From Meghimatium bilineatum (Eukaryota; Mollusca; Gastropoda; Stylommatophora; Philomycidae): 64,000 bases of DNA. Below the pieces are notes generated by a model, which worked only from the letters and a program-made list of their open reading frames with translations, was not told the DNA's origin and did not search any database. Positions 42,061 through 55,751 of the stretch are shown here, piece after piece. Position numbers and translations under genes: made by a program. Position 1 is the first letter of the stretch; every line of letters begins with the position of its first letter. The stretch covers positions 45,452,094 through 45,516,093 of the forward strand of contig CM067306.1 in NCBI GenBank assembly GCA_034231615.1, in the 5' to 3' direction.

Positions 42061-43939
42061 TTGAGTGTATTCTGGCCCATTACACATGATTTTGTTGTAT
42101 TGCACCTTAATACTGCAGAACACTGGCGTATTAAACACGAATTGGGTGTATTGCAGTTTAGTACGCCAAAACTCGTTGTATTCTGGCATATTACTCACAG
42201 ATTGGGTGTACTGAAGCTTACTACACTAGAATTGAGTGTATTCTGGCCTATTGCACATGATTTGATTGTACTGCAGCTTAATAGGTCAGAACACTGGCGT
42301 ATTACACAAGAATTGGGTGTATTGCAGTTTATTACGCCAAAACTCGTTGTATTCTGGGATATTACTAACAAATTCATTGTACTGAAGCTTACTACACTAG
42401 AATTGAGTGTATTCTGGCCTATTACACATGATTTCGTTGTATTGCAGCTTAATACGTCAGAACACTGGCGTATCACATACGAATTGGGTGTATTGCAGTT
42501 TAGTACGCCACAACTGGTTGTATTCTGGCACATTACTCACACATTCATTGTACTGAAGCTTACTACACTAGAATTGAGTGTATTCTGGTCCATTACACAT
42601 GATTTCGTTGTATTGCAGCTTAATACATCAGAAAACTGGCGTATTAAACACGATTTGGGAGTATTGCAGTTTAGTACGCCAAAAACTCGTTGTATTCTGG
42701 CATATTAATCACAAATTCATTGCACTGAAGCTTACTACATTAGAATTGAGTGTATTCTAGCCTATTACACATGATTTCGTTGTAGTGCAGCTTAATACTT
42801 CAGAACTCTGGCGTATTACACACAAATTGGGTGTATTGCAGTTTAGTAAGCTAAAACTCGTTGTATTCTGGCATATTACTCACAAATTGGGTGTACTGAA
42901 GCTTACTACACTAGAATTGAGTGTATTCTGGCCTATTGCACATGATTTCGTTGTACTGCAGCTTAATACGTCAGAACACTGGCGTATTACACAAGAATTG
43001 AGTGTATTGCAGTTTAGTACGACAAAACTCGTTGTATTCTAGGATATTACTCACAAATTCATTGTACTGAAGCTTACTACACTAGAATTGAGTGTATTCT
43101 AGCCTATTACACATGATTTCGTTGTAGTGCAGCTTAATACTTCAGAACTTGCGTATTACACACAAATTGGGTGTATTGCAGTTTAGTATTCTAAAACTCG
43201 TTGTATTCTGGCATATTACTCACAAATTCATTGTACTGAAGCTTACTACACTAGAAGTGAGTGTATTATGACCCATTACACATGATTTCGTTGTATTGCA
43301 CCTTAATACTGCAGAACACTGGCGTATTAAACACGATTGGGTGTATTGCAGTTTAGTACGCCAAAACTCGTTGTATTCTGGCATATTACTCACAAATTGT
43401 GTGTACAGAAGCTTACTACACTAGAATTGAGTGTATTCTGGCCTATTGCACATGATTTCGCTGTATTCAACCTTAATACTGCAGAATACTGGCGTATTAA
43501 ACACGATTTGGGTTTATTGCAGTTTAGTACGCCAAAACTCGTTGTATTCTGGCATATTACTCACAAATTGTGTGTACTGAAGCTTACTACACTAGAATTG
43601 AGTGTTTTCTGGCCTATTGCACATGATTTCGTTGTACTACAGCTTAATACGTCAGAAAACTGGCGTATTACACACAAATTGGGTGTATTGCAGTTTAGTA
43701 CGCCAAAACCCGTTGTATTCTGGGATATTACTCACAAATTCATTGTGCTGAAGCTAACTACACTAGAATTGAGTGTATTCTAGCCTATTACACATGATTT
43801 CGTTGTTGTGCAGCTTAATACTTCAGAACTCTGGCGTATTACACACAAATTAGGTGTATTGCAGTTTAGTACGCTAAATCTCGTTGTATTCTGGCATATT
43901 ACTCACAAATTCATTGTACTGAAGCTTACTACACTATAA
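42061..43939 (+). repeat. 1879-bp (11-monomer) HOR unit of the right-hand family
   Basis: Length 1879 = 11 x 171 - 2. The -2 comes from three indels: +1 (AAAAA at 42681-42685), -2 (GAACTTGCG at 43145) and -1 (CACGATTGGG at 43332). The unit is bounded by CTATAATTG variants of B. The next unit, from 43940, is interrupted at 44410 by the 6667-bp duplication joint. Confidence 0.87.
42681..42685 (+). other. Founder +1 A insertion (GCCAAAAACTCG)
   Basis: Monomers normally read GCCAAAACTCG. A fifth A is present here and, in the same A-subunit position, near 49177, 51056, 53107, 54987, 56870, 57555, 58924, 59609, 61149, 61834, 63203 and 63888. It is absent everywhere left of 42.6 kb, including the related cassette at 1060-1230. 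Confidence 0.92.
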
Positions 43940-46900
43940 TTGAGTGTATTCTGGCCCATTACACATGATTTTGTTGTATTGCACCTTAATACTGCAGAAC
44001 ACTGGCGTATTAAACACGAATTGGGTGTATTGCAGTTTAGTACGCCAAAACTCGTTGTATTCTGGCATATTACTCACAGATTGGGTGTACTGAAGCTTAC
44101 TACACTAGAATTGAGTGTATTCTGGCCTATTGCACATGATTTGATTGTACTGCAGCTTAATAGGTCAGAACACTGGCGTATTACACAAGAATTGGGTGTA
44201 TTGCAGTTTATTACGCCAAAACTCGTTGTATTCTGGGATATTACTAACAAATTCATTGTACTGAAGCTTACTACACTAGAATTGAGTGTATTCTGGCCTA
44301 TTACACATGATTTCGTTGTATTGCAGCTTAATACGTCAGAACACTGGCGTATCACATACGAATTGGGTGTATTGCAGTTTAGTACGCCACAACTGGTTGT
44401 ATTCTGGCACATTAATCACAAATTCATTGCACTGAAGCTTACTACATTAGAATTGAGTGTATTCTTGCCTATTACACATGATTTCGTTGTAGTGCAGCTT
44501 AATACTTCAGAACTCTGGCGTATTACACACAAATTGGGTGTATTTCAGTTTAGTAAGCTAAAACTCGTTGTATTCTGGCATATTACTCACACATTGGGTG
44601 TACTGAAGCTTACTACACTAGAATTGAGTGTATTCTGGCCTATTGCACATGATTTCGTTGTAGTGCAGCTTAATACTTCAGAACTCTGGCGTATTACACA
44701 CAAATTGGGTGTATTTCAGTTTAGTAAGCTAAAACTCGTTGTATTCTGGCATATTACTCACACATTGGGTGTACTGAAGCTTACTACACTAGAATTGAGT
44801 GTATTCTGGCCTATTGCACATGATTTCGTTGTACTGCAGCTTAATACGTCAGAAAACTGGCGTATTACACAAGAATTGAGTGTATTGCAGTTTAGTACGA
44901 CAAAATTCGTTGTATTCTGGGATATTACTCACAAATTCATTGTACTGAAGCTTACTACACTAGAATTGAGTGTATTCTAGCCTATTACACATGATTTCGT
45001 TGTAGTGCAGCTTAATACTTCAGAACTCTGGCGTATTACACACAAATTGGGTGTATTGCAGATTAGTATTCTAAATCTCGTTGTATTCTGGCATATTACT
45101 CACAAATTCATTGTTCTGAAGCTTACTACACTAGAAGTGAGTGTATTCTGGCCCATTACACATGATTTCGTTGTATTCAACCTTAATACTGCAGAACACT
45201 GGCGTATTAAACACGAATTGGGAGTATTGCAGTTTAGTACGCCAAAACTCGTTGTATTCTGGTATATTACTCACAAATTGTGTGTACTGAAGCTTACTAC
45301 ACTAAAATTGAGTGTTTTCTGGCCTATGACATATGATTTCGTTGTTTTGCAGCTTAATACTTCAGAATACTGGCGTATTAAACACGAATTGAGAATATTG
45401 CTGTTTAGTAAGCCAAAACTCGTTGTATTCTGGGATATTACTCACAAATTCATTGTACTGAAGCTTACTACACTAGAATTGAGTGTATTCTAGCCTATTA
45501 CACATGATTTCGTTGTAGTGCAGCTTAATACTTCAGAACTCTTGCGTATTACACACAAATTGGGTGTATTTCAGTTTAGTAAGCTAAAACTCGTTGTATT
45601 CTGGCATATTACTCACACATTGGGTGTACTGAAGCTTACTACACTAGAATTGAGTGTATTCTGGCCTATTGCACATGATTTCGTTGTACTGCAGCTTAAT
45701 ACGTCAGAAAACTGGCGTATTACACAAGAATTGAGTGTATTGCAGTTTAGTACGACAAAATCCGTTGTATTCTGGGATATTACTCACAAATTCATTGTAC
45801 TGAAGCTTACTACACTAGAATTGAGTGTATTCTAGCCTATTACACATGATTTCGTTGTAGTGCAGCTTAATACTTCAGAACTCTGGCGTATTACACACAA
45901 ATTGGGTGTATTGCAGATTAGTATTCTAAAACTCGTTGTATTCTGGCATATTACTCACAAATTCATTGTACTGAAGCTTACTACACTAGAAGTGAGTGTA
46001 TTCTGGCCCATTACACATGATTTCGTTGTATTCAACCTTAATACTGCAGAACACTGGCGTATTAAACACGAATTGGGAGTATTGCAGTTTAGTACGCCAA
46101 AACTCGTTGTATTCTGGCATATTACTCACAAATTGTGTGTACTGAAGCTTACTACACTAGAATTGAGTGTTTTCTGGCCTATTGCACATGATTTCGTTGT
46201 ACTGCAGCTTAATACGTCAGAACACTGGCGTATTACACACAAATTGGGAGTATTGCAGTTTAGTACGCCAAAACTCGTTGTATTCTGGCATATTACTCAT
46301 AAATTGTGTGAACTGAAGCTTACTACACTAGAATTGAGTGTTTTCTGGCCTATTGCACATGATTTCGTTGTACTGCAGCTTAATACGTCAGAACACTGGC
46401 GTATTACACACAAATTGGGTGTATTGCAGTTTAGTACTCCAAAACTCGTTGTATTCTGGCATATTAATCACAAATTCATTGCACTGAAGCTTACTACATT
46501 AGAATTGAGTGTATTCTAGCCTATTACACATGATTTCGTTGTAGTGCAGCTTAATACTTCAGAACTCTGGCGTATTACACACAAATTGGGTGTATTTCAG
46601 TTTAGTAAGCTAAAACTCGTTGTATTCTGGCATATTACTCACACATTGGGTGTACTGAAGCTTACTACACTAGAATTGAGTGTATTCTGGCCTATTGCAC
46701 ATGATTTCGTTGTACTGCAGCTTAATACGTCAGAAAACTGGCGTATTACACAAGAATTGAGTGTATTGCAGTTTAGTACGACAAAATTCGTTGTATTCTG
46801 GGATATTACTCACAAATTCATTGTACTGAAGCTTACTACACTAGAATTGAGTGTATTCTAGCCTATTACACATGATTTCGTTGTAGTGCAGCTTAATACT

Positions 46901-47847
46901 TCAGAACTCTGGCGTATTACACACAAATTGGGTGTATTGCAGATTAGTATTCTAAAACTCGTTGTATTCTGGCATATTACTCACAAATTCATTGTACTGA
47001 AGCTTACTACACTAGAAGTGAGTGTATTCTGGCCCATTACACATGATTTCGTTGTATTCAACCTTAATACTGCAGAACACTGTCGTATTAAACACGAATT
47101 GGGAGTATTGCAGTTTAGTACGCCAAAACTCGTTGTATGCTGGCATATTACTCACAAATTGTGTGTACTGAAGCTTACTACACTAGAATTGAGTGTTTTC
47201 TGGCCTATTACACATGATTTCGTTGTTTTGCAGCTTAATACTTCAGAATACTGGCGTATTAAACACGAATTAAGCATATTGCTGTTTAGTAAGCCAAAAC
47301 TCGTTGTATTCTGGGATATTACTCACAAATTCATTGTACTGAAGCTTACTACACTAGAATTGAGTGTATTCTAGCCTATTACACATGATTTCGTTGTAGT
47401 GCAGCTTAATACTTCAGAACTCTTGCGTATTACACACAAATTGGGTGTATTGCAGTTTAGTATTCTAAACCTCGTTGTATTCTGGCATATTACTCACAAA
47501 TTCATTGTACTGAAGCTTACTACACTAGAGGTGAGTGTATTCTGGCCCATTACACATGATTTCGTTGTATTGCACCTTAATACTGCAGAACACTGGCGTA
47601 TTAAACACCAATTGTGTGTATTGCAGTTTAGTACGCCAAAACTCGTTGTATTCTGGCATATTACTCACAAATTGTGTGTACTCAAGCTTACTACACTAGA
47701 ATTGAGTGTTTTCTGGCCTATTGCACATGATTTCGTTGTACTGCAGCTTAATACGTCAGAACACTGGCGTATTACACACAAATTGGGTGTATTGCAGTTT
47801 AGTACGCCAAAACCCGTTGTATTCTGTCATATTACTCACAAATTGGG

Positions 47848-47948
47848 TGTACTGAAGCTTACTACACTAGAATTGAGTGTATTCTGGCCTATTACACATG
47901 ATTTCGTTGTACTGCAGCTTAATACGTCATAACACTGGCGTATTAAAC
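47848..47948 (+). other. Single-monomer deletion joint, independent of that at 37.6 kb
   Basis: The intact relatives at 34890-35110 and 41215-41440 have CCTATTACACATG followed by TTGCAGC, then a full monomer, then CCTATTGCACATG followed by CTGCAGC and ACGTCATAAC. Here CCTATTACACATG is followed directly by CTGCAGC and ACGTCATAAC. In the 37.6 kb deletion it is CCTATTGCACATG. The breakpoints therefore differ. Confidence 0.85.
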
Positions 47949-48556
47949 ACAAATTGGGTGTATTGCAGTTTAGTACGCCAAAACTCGTTGTATTCTGGCA
48001 TATTAATCACAAATTCATTGCACTGAAGCTTACTACATTAGAATTGAGTGTATTCTTGCCTATTACACATGATTTCGTTGTAGTGCAGCTTAATACTTCA
48101 GAACTCTGGCGTATTACACACAAATTGGGTGTATTTCAGTTTAGTAAGCTAAAACTCGTTGTATTCTGGCATATTACTCACACATTGGGTGTACTGAAGC
48201 TTACTACACTAGAATTGAGTGTATTCTGGCCTATTGCACATGATTTCGTTGTACTGCAGCTTAATACGTCAGAAAACTGGCGTATTACACAAGAATTGAG
48301 TGTATTGCAGTTTAGTACGACAAAATTCGTTGTATTCTGGGATATTACTCACAAATTCATTGTACTGAAGCTTACTACACTAGAATTGAGTGTATTCTAG
48401 CCTATTACACATGATTTCGTTGTAGTGCAGCTTAATACTTCAGAACTCTGGCGTATTACACACAAATTAGGTGTATTGCAGTTTAGTACGCTAAATCTCG
48501 TTGTATTCTGGCATATTACTCACAAATTCATTGTACTGAAGCTTACTACACTATAA

Positions 48557-50435
48557 TTGAGTGTATTCTGGCCCATTACACATGATTTTGTTGTATTGCA
48601 CCTTAATACTGCAGAACACTGGCGTATTAAACACGAATTGGGTGTATTGCAGTTTAGTACGCCAAAACTCGTTGTATTCTGGCATATTACTCACAGATTG
48701 GGTGTACTGAAGCTTACTACACTAGAATTGAGTGTATTCTGGCCTATTGCACATGATTTGATTGTACTGCAGCTTAATAGGTTAGAACACTGGCGTATTA
48801 CACAAGAATTGGGTGTATTGCAGTTTATTACGCCAAAACTCGTTGTATTCTGGGATATTACTAACAAATTCATTGTACTGAAGCTTACTACACTAGAATT
48901 GAGTGTATTCTGGCCTATTACACATGATTTCGTTGTATTGCAGCTTAATACGTCAGAACACTGGCGTATCACTTACGATTTGGGTGTATTGCAGTTTAGT
49001 ACGCCACAACTGGTTGTATTCTGGCACATTACTCACACATTCATTGTACTGAAGCTTACTACACTAGAATTGAGTGTATTCTGGTCCATTACACATGATT
49101 TCGTTGTATTGCAGCTTAATACATCAGAAAACTGGCGTATTAAACACGATTTGGGAGTATTGCAGTTTAGTACGCCAAAAACTCGTTGTATTCTGGCATA
49201 TTAATCACAAATTCATTGCACTGAAGCTTACTACATTAGAATTGAGTGTATTCTAGCCTATTACACATGATTTCGTTGTAGTGCAGCTTAATACTTCAGA
49301 ACTCTGGCGTATTACACACAAATTGGGTGTATTGCAGTTTAGTAAGCTAAAACTCGTTGTATTCTGGCATATTACTCACAAATTGGGTGTACTGAAGCTT
49401 ACTACACTAGAATTGAGTGTATTCTGGCCTATTGCACATGATTTCGTTGTACTGCAGCTTAATACGTCAGAACACTGGCGTATTACACAAGAATTGAGTG
49501 TATTGCAGTTTACTACGACAAAACTCGTTGTATTCTGGGATATTACTCACAAATTCATTGTACTGAAGCTTACTACACTAGAATTGAGTGTATTCTAGCC
49601 TATTACACATGATTTCGTTGTAGTGCAGCTTAATACTTCAGAACTTGCGTATTACACACAAATTGGGTGTATTGCAGTTTAGTATTCTAAAACTCGTTGT
49701 ATTCTGGCATATTACTCACAAATTCATTGTACTGAAGCTTACTACACTAGAAGTGAGTGTATTATGACCCATTACACATGATTTCGTTGTATTGCACCTT
49801 AATACTGCAGAACACTGGCGTATTAAACACGATTGGGTGTATTGCAGTTTAGTACGCCAAAACTCGTTGTATTCTGGCATATTACTCACAAATTGTGTGT
49901 ACTGAAGCTTACTACACTAGAATTGAGTGTATTCTGGCCTATTGCACATGATTTCGCTGTATTCAACCTTAATACTGCAGAACACTGGCGTATTAAACAC
50001 GATTTGGGTTTATTGCAGTTTAGTACGCCAAAACTCGTTGTATTCTGGCATATTACTCACAAATTGTGTGTACTGAAGCTTACTACACTAGAATTGAGTG
50101 TTTTCTGGCCTATTGCACATGATTTCGTTGTACTACAGCTTAATACGTCAGAAAACTGGCGTATTACACACAAATTGGGTGTATTGCAGTTTAGTACGCC
50201 AAAACCCGTTGTATTCTGGGATATTACTCACAAATTCATTGTACTGAAGCTAACTACACTAGAATTGAGTGTATTCTAGCCTATTACACATGATTTCGTT
50301 GTTGTGCAGCTTAATACTTCAGAACTCTGGCGTATTACACACAAATTAGGTGTATTGCAGTTTAGTACGCTAAATCTCGTTGTATTCTGGCATATTACTC
50401 ACAAATTCATTGTACTGAAGCTTACTACACTATAA
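48557..50435 (+). repeat. 1879-bp HOR unit, duplicate of 42061-43939
   Basis: It has the same three indels (49177-49181, 49641-49650, 49830) and the same order. Private changes are GGTTAGAACAC near 48780, CACTTACGATTTGGG near 48970 and TTTACTACGAC near 49509. Confidence 0.87.
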
Positions 50436-52486
50436 TTGAGTGTATTCTGGCCCATTACACATGATTTTGTTGTATTGCACCTTAATACTGCAGAACACTG
50501 GCGTATTAAACACGAATTGGGTGTATTGCAGTTTAGTACGCCAAAACTCGTTGTATTCTGGCATATTACTCACAGATTGGGTGTACTGAAGCTTACTACA
50601 CTAGAATTGAGTGTATTCTGGCCTATTGCACATGATTTGATTGTACTGCAGCTTAATAGGTCAGAACACTGGCGTATTACACAAGAATTGGGTGTATTGC
50701 AGTTTATTACGCCAAAACTCGTTGTATTCTGGGATATTACTAACAAATTCATTGTACTGAAGCTTACTACACTAGAATTGAGTGTATTCTGGCCTATTAC
50801 ACATGATTTCGTTGTATTGCAGCTTAATACGTCAGAACACTGGCGTATCACATACGAATTGGGTGTATTGCAGTTTAGTACGCCACAACTGGTTGTATTC
50901 TGGCACATTACTCACACATTCATTGTACTGAAGCTTACTACACTAGAATTGAGTGTATTCTGGTCCATTACACATGATTTCGTTGTATTGCAGCTTAATA
51001 CATCAGAAAACTGGCGTATTAAACACGATTTGGGAGTATTGCAGTTTAGTACGCCAAAAACTCGTTGTATTCTGGCATATTAATCACAAATTCATTGCAC
51101 TGAAGCTTACTACATTAGAATTGAGTGTATTCTAGCCTATTACACATGATTTCGTTGTAGTGCAGCTTAATACTTCAGAACTCTGGCGTATTACACACAA
51201 ATTGGGTGTATTGCAGTTTAGTAAGCTAAAACTCGTTGTATTCTGGCATATTACTCACAAATTGGGTGTACTGAAGCTTACTACACTAGAATTGAGTGTA
51301 TTCTGGCCTATTGCACATGATTTCGTTGTACTGCAGCTTAATACGTCAGAACACTGGCGTATTACACAAGAATTGAGTGTATTGCAGTTTAGTACGACAA
51401 AACTCGTTGTATTCTGGGATATTACTCACAAATTCATTGTACTGAAGCTTACTACACTAGAATTGAGTGTATTCTAGCCTATTACACATGATTTCGTTGT
51501 AGTGCAGCTTAATACTTCAGAACTTGCGTATTACACACAAATTGGGTGTATTGCAGTTTAGTATTCTAAAACTCGTTGTATTCTGGCATATTACTCACAA
51601 ATTCATTGTACTGAAGCTTACTACACTAGAAGTGAGTGTATTATGACCCATTACACATGATTTCGTTGTATTGCACCTTAATACTGCAGAACACTGGCGT
51701 ATTAAACACGAATTGGGTGTATTGCAGTTTAGTACGCCAAAACTCGTTGTATTCTGGCATATTACTCACAAATTGTGTGTACTGAAGCTTACTACACTAG
51801 AATTGAGTGTATTCTGGCCTATTGCACATGATTTCGTTGTATCGCAGCTTAATACTGCAGAACACTTGCGTATTACACACAAATTGGGTGTATTGCAGTT
51901 TAGTAATCCAAAACTCGTTGTATTCTGGCATATAACTCACAAATTGTGTGTACTGAAGCTTACTACACTAGAATTGAGTGTATTCTGGCCTATTGCACAT
52001 GATTTCGCTGTATTCAACCTTAATACTGCAGAACACTGGCGTATTAAACACGATTTGGGTTTATTGCAGTTTAGTACGCCAAAACTCGTTGTATTCTGGC
52101 ATATTACTCACAAATTGTGTGTACTGAAGCTTACTACACTAGAATTGAGTGTTTTCTGGCCTATTGCACATGATTTCGTTGTACTACAGCTTAATACGTC
52201 AGAAAACTGGCGTATTACACACAAATTGGGTGTATTGCAGTTTAGTACGCCAAAACCCGTTGTATTCTGGGATATTACTCACAAATGCATTGTACTGAAG
52301 CTAACTACACTAGAATTGAGTGTATTCTAGCCTATTACACATGATTTCGTTGTTGTGCAGCTTAATACTTCAGAACTCTGGCGTATTACACACAAATTAG
52401 GTGTATTGCAGTTTAGTACGCTAAATCTCGTTGTATTCTGGCATATTACTCACAAATTCATTGTACTGAAGCTTACTACACTATAA
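50436..52486 (+). repeat. 2051-bp (12-monomer) HOR unit
   Basis: Length 2051 = 12 x 171 - 1. Relative to the 1879-bp units it has an extra monomer with GTATCGCAGC and CACTTGCG (from about 51838) and AGTAATCCAAAAC. It lacks the 1-bp CACGATTGGG deletion. A private CACAAATGCATTG occurs near 52281. Confidence 0.85.
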
Positions 52487-54537
52487 TTGAGTGTATTCTG
52501 GCCCATTACACATGATTTTGTTGTATTGCACCTTAATACTGCAGAACACTGGCGTATTAAACACGAATTGGGTGTATTGCAGTTTAGTACGCCAAAACTC
52601 GTTGTATTCTGGCATATTACTCACAGATTGGGTGTACTGAAGCTTACTACACTAGAATTGAGTGTATTCTGGCCTATTGCACATGATTTGATTGTACTGC
52701 AGCTTAATAGGTCAGAACACTGGCGTATTACACAAGAATTGGGTGTATTGCAGTTTATTACGCCAAAACTCGTTGTATTCTGGGATATTACTAACAAATT
52801 CATTGTACTGAAGCTTACTACACTAGAATTGAGTGTATTCTGGCCTATTACACATGATTTCGTTGTATTGCAGCTTAATACGTCAGAACACTGGCGTATC
52901 ACATACGAATTGGGTGTATTGCAGTTTAGTACGCCACAACTGGTTGTATTCTGGCACATTACTCACACATTCATTGTACTGAAGCTTACTACACTAGAAT
53001 TGAGTGTATTCTGGTCCATTACACATGATTTCGTTGTATTGCAGCTTAATACATCAGAAAACTGGCGTATTAAACACGATTTGGGAGTATTGCAGTTTAG
53101 TACGCCAAAAACTCGTTGTATTCTGGCATATTAATCACAAATTCATTGCACTGAAGCTTACTACATTAGAATTGAGTGTATTCTAGCCTATTACACATGA
53201 TTTCGTTGTAGTGCAGCTTAATACTTCAGAACTCTGGCGTATTACACACAAATTGGGTGTATTGCAGTTTAGTAAGCTAAAACTCGTTGTATTCTGGCAT
53301 ATTACTCACAAATTGGGTGTACTGAAGCTTACTACACTAGAATTGAGTGTATTCTGGCCTATTGCACATGATTTCGTTGTACTGCAGCTTAATACGTCAG
53401 AACACTGGCGTATTACACAAGAATTGAGTGTATTGCAGTTTAGTACGACAAAACTCGTTGTATTCTGGGATATTACTCACAAATTCATTGTACTGAAGCT
53501 TACTACACTAGAATTGAGTGTATTCTAGCCTATTACACATGATTTCGTTGTAGTGCAGCTTAATACTTCAGAACTTGCGTATTACACACAAATTGGGTGT
53601 ATTGCAGTTTAGTATTCTAAAACTCGTTGTATTCTGGCATATTACTCACAAATTCATTGTACTGAAGCTTACTACACTAGAAGTGAGTGTATTATGACCC
53701 ATTACACATGATTTTGTTGTATTGCACCTTAATACTGCAGAACACTGGCGTATTAAACACGAATTGGGTGTATTGCAGTTTAGTACGCCAAAACTCGTTG
53801 TATTCTGGCATATTACTCACAAATTGTGTGTACTGAAGCTTACTACACTAGAATTGAGTGTATTCTGGCCTATTGCACATGATTTCGTTGTATCGCAGCT
53901 TAATACTGCAGAACACTTGCGTATTACACACAAATTGGGTGTATTGCAGTTTAGTAATCCAAAACTCGTTGTATTCTGGCATATTACTCACAAATTGGGA
54001 GTACTCAAGCTTACTACACTAGAATTGAGTGTATTCTGGCCTATTGCACATGATTTCGTTGTACTGCAGCTTAATACGTCAGAACACTGGCGTATTACAC
54101 AAGAATTGAGTGTATTGCAGTTTAGTACGACAAAACTCGTTGTATTCTGGGATATTACTCACACATTCATTGTACTGAAGCTTACTACATTAGAAGTGAG
54201 TGTATTCTGGCCCATTACACATGATTTCGTTGTATTGCAGCTTAATACTTCAGAACACTTGCGTATTACACACAAATTGGGTGTATTGCAGTTTAGTAAG
54301 CTAAAACTCGTTGTATTCTGGCATATTACTCACAAATTGGGTGTACTGAATCTTACTACACTAGAATTGAGTGTATTCTGGCCTATTGCACATGATTTCG
54401 TTGTACTGCAGCTTAATACGTCAGAACACTGGCGTATTGCACAAGAATTGAGTGTATTGCAGTTTAGTACGACAAAACTCGTTGTATTCTGGGATATTAC
54501 TCACAAATTCATTGTACTGAAGCTTACTACACTATAA
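52487..54537 (+). repeat. 2051-bp HOR unit, right half altered
   Basis: It matches 50436-52486 up to about 53990. After that the right half is replaced by AAGCTAAAAC/ACGACAAAAC dimers with CACTTGCG and CGTATTGCACAAG variants. Its total length is the same because whole monomers were exchanged. Confidence 0.78.
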
Positions 54538-55751
54538 TTGAGTGTATTCTGGCCCATTACACATGATTTCGTTGTATTGCACCTTAATACTGCAGAACAC
54601 TGGCGTATTAAACACGAATTGGGTGTATTGCAGTTTAGTACGCAAAAACTCGTTGTATTCTGGCATATTACTCACAAATTGTGTGTACTGAAGCTTACTA
54701 CACTAGAATTGAGTGTATTCTGGCCTATTGCACATGATTTCGTTGTATCGCAGCTTAATACTGCAGAACACTTGCGTATTACACACAAATTTGGTGTATT
54801 GCAGTTTAGTACGCCAAAACTCGTTGTATTCTGGCATATTACTCACAAATTGGGAGTACTCAAGCTTACTACACTAGAAGTGAGTGTATTCTGGCCTATT
54901 GCACATGATTCCGTTGTACTGCAGCTTAATACGTTATAACACTGGCGTATTACACAAGAATTGGGTGTATTGCAGTTTAGTACGCCAAAAACTCGTTGTA
55001 TTCTGGCATATTAATCACAAATTCATTGCACTGAAGCTTACTACATTAGAATTGAGTGTATTCTAGCCTATTACACATGATTTCGTTGTAGTGCAGCTTA
55101 ATACTTCAGAACTCTGGCGTATTACACACAAATTGGGGTGTATTTCAGTTTAGTAAGCTAAAACTCGTTGTATTCTGGCATATTACTCACACATTGGGTG
55201 TACTGAAGCTTACTACACTAGAATTGAGTGTATTCTGGCCTATTGCACATGATTTCGTTGTACTGCAGCTTAATACGTCAGAAAACTGGCGTTTTACACA
55301 AGAATTGAGTGTATTGCAGTTTAGTACGACAAAATTCGTTGTATTCTGGGATATTACTCACAAATTCATTGTACTGAAGCTTACTACACTAGAATTGAGT
55401 GTATTCTAGCCTATTACACATGATTTCGTTGTAGTGCAGCTTAATACTTCAGAACACTGGCGTATTACACACACATTGGGTGTATTGCAGATTAGTATTC
55501 TAAAACTCGTTGTATTCTGGCATATTACTCACAAATTCATTGTACTGAAGCTTACTACACTAGAAGTGAGTGTATTCTGGCCCATTACACATGATTTCGT
55601 TGTATTCAACCTTAATACTGCAGAATACTGGCGTATTAAACACGATTTGGGTGTATTGCAGCTTAGTACGCCAAAACTCGTTGTATTCTAGCATATTAAT
55701 CAGTAATTCATTGCACTGAAGCTTACTACATTAGAATTGAGTGTATTCTAG
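54538..55751 (+). repeat. Mosaic monomers between the 12-mer HORs and the 4279-bp super-repeat
   Basis: This block holds ordinary monomers with two further indels: +A at 54987-54991 and +G (AATTGGGGTG) at 55135-55138. The second is unique in the window. It also contains ACGTTATAACAC near 54932 and CTAGCATATTAATCAGTAATTC near 55688. Its 55434-55691 part is a diverged relative of 58001-58258. Confidence 0.78.

Larger units (their letters stand above)
37744..44410 (+). repeat. 6667-bp duplication, copy 1
   Basis: Offset 6667 = 39 x 171 - 2. It spans the end of the core families (15/16-mer HOR and dimer modules) and the beginning of the right-hand family (from 42 kb: CTATAATTG, CACAGATTGGG, AATAGGTCAG, CACATACG, ACAACTGG). 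This is the segment where the two families meet. Confidence 0.88.
44411..50906 (+). repeat. 6667-bp duplication, copy 2, now 6496 bp after loss of one monomer
   Basis: The joint is the hybrid GGCACATTAATCAC. GGCACATTACTCAC and GGCATATTAATCAC are the parents, so the crossover falls in the 4 bases 44411-44414. Offsets to copy 1 are 6667 up to about 47890 and 6496 after it. The difference is exactly one monomer, lost at 47896-47911. Confidence 0.88.
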
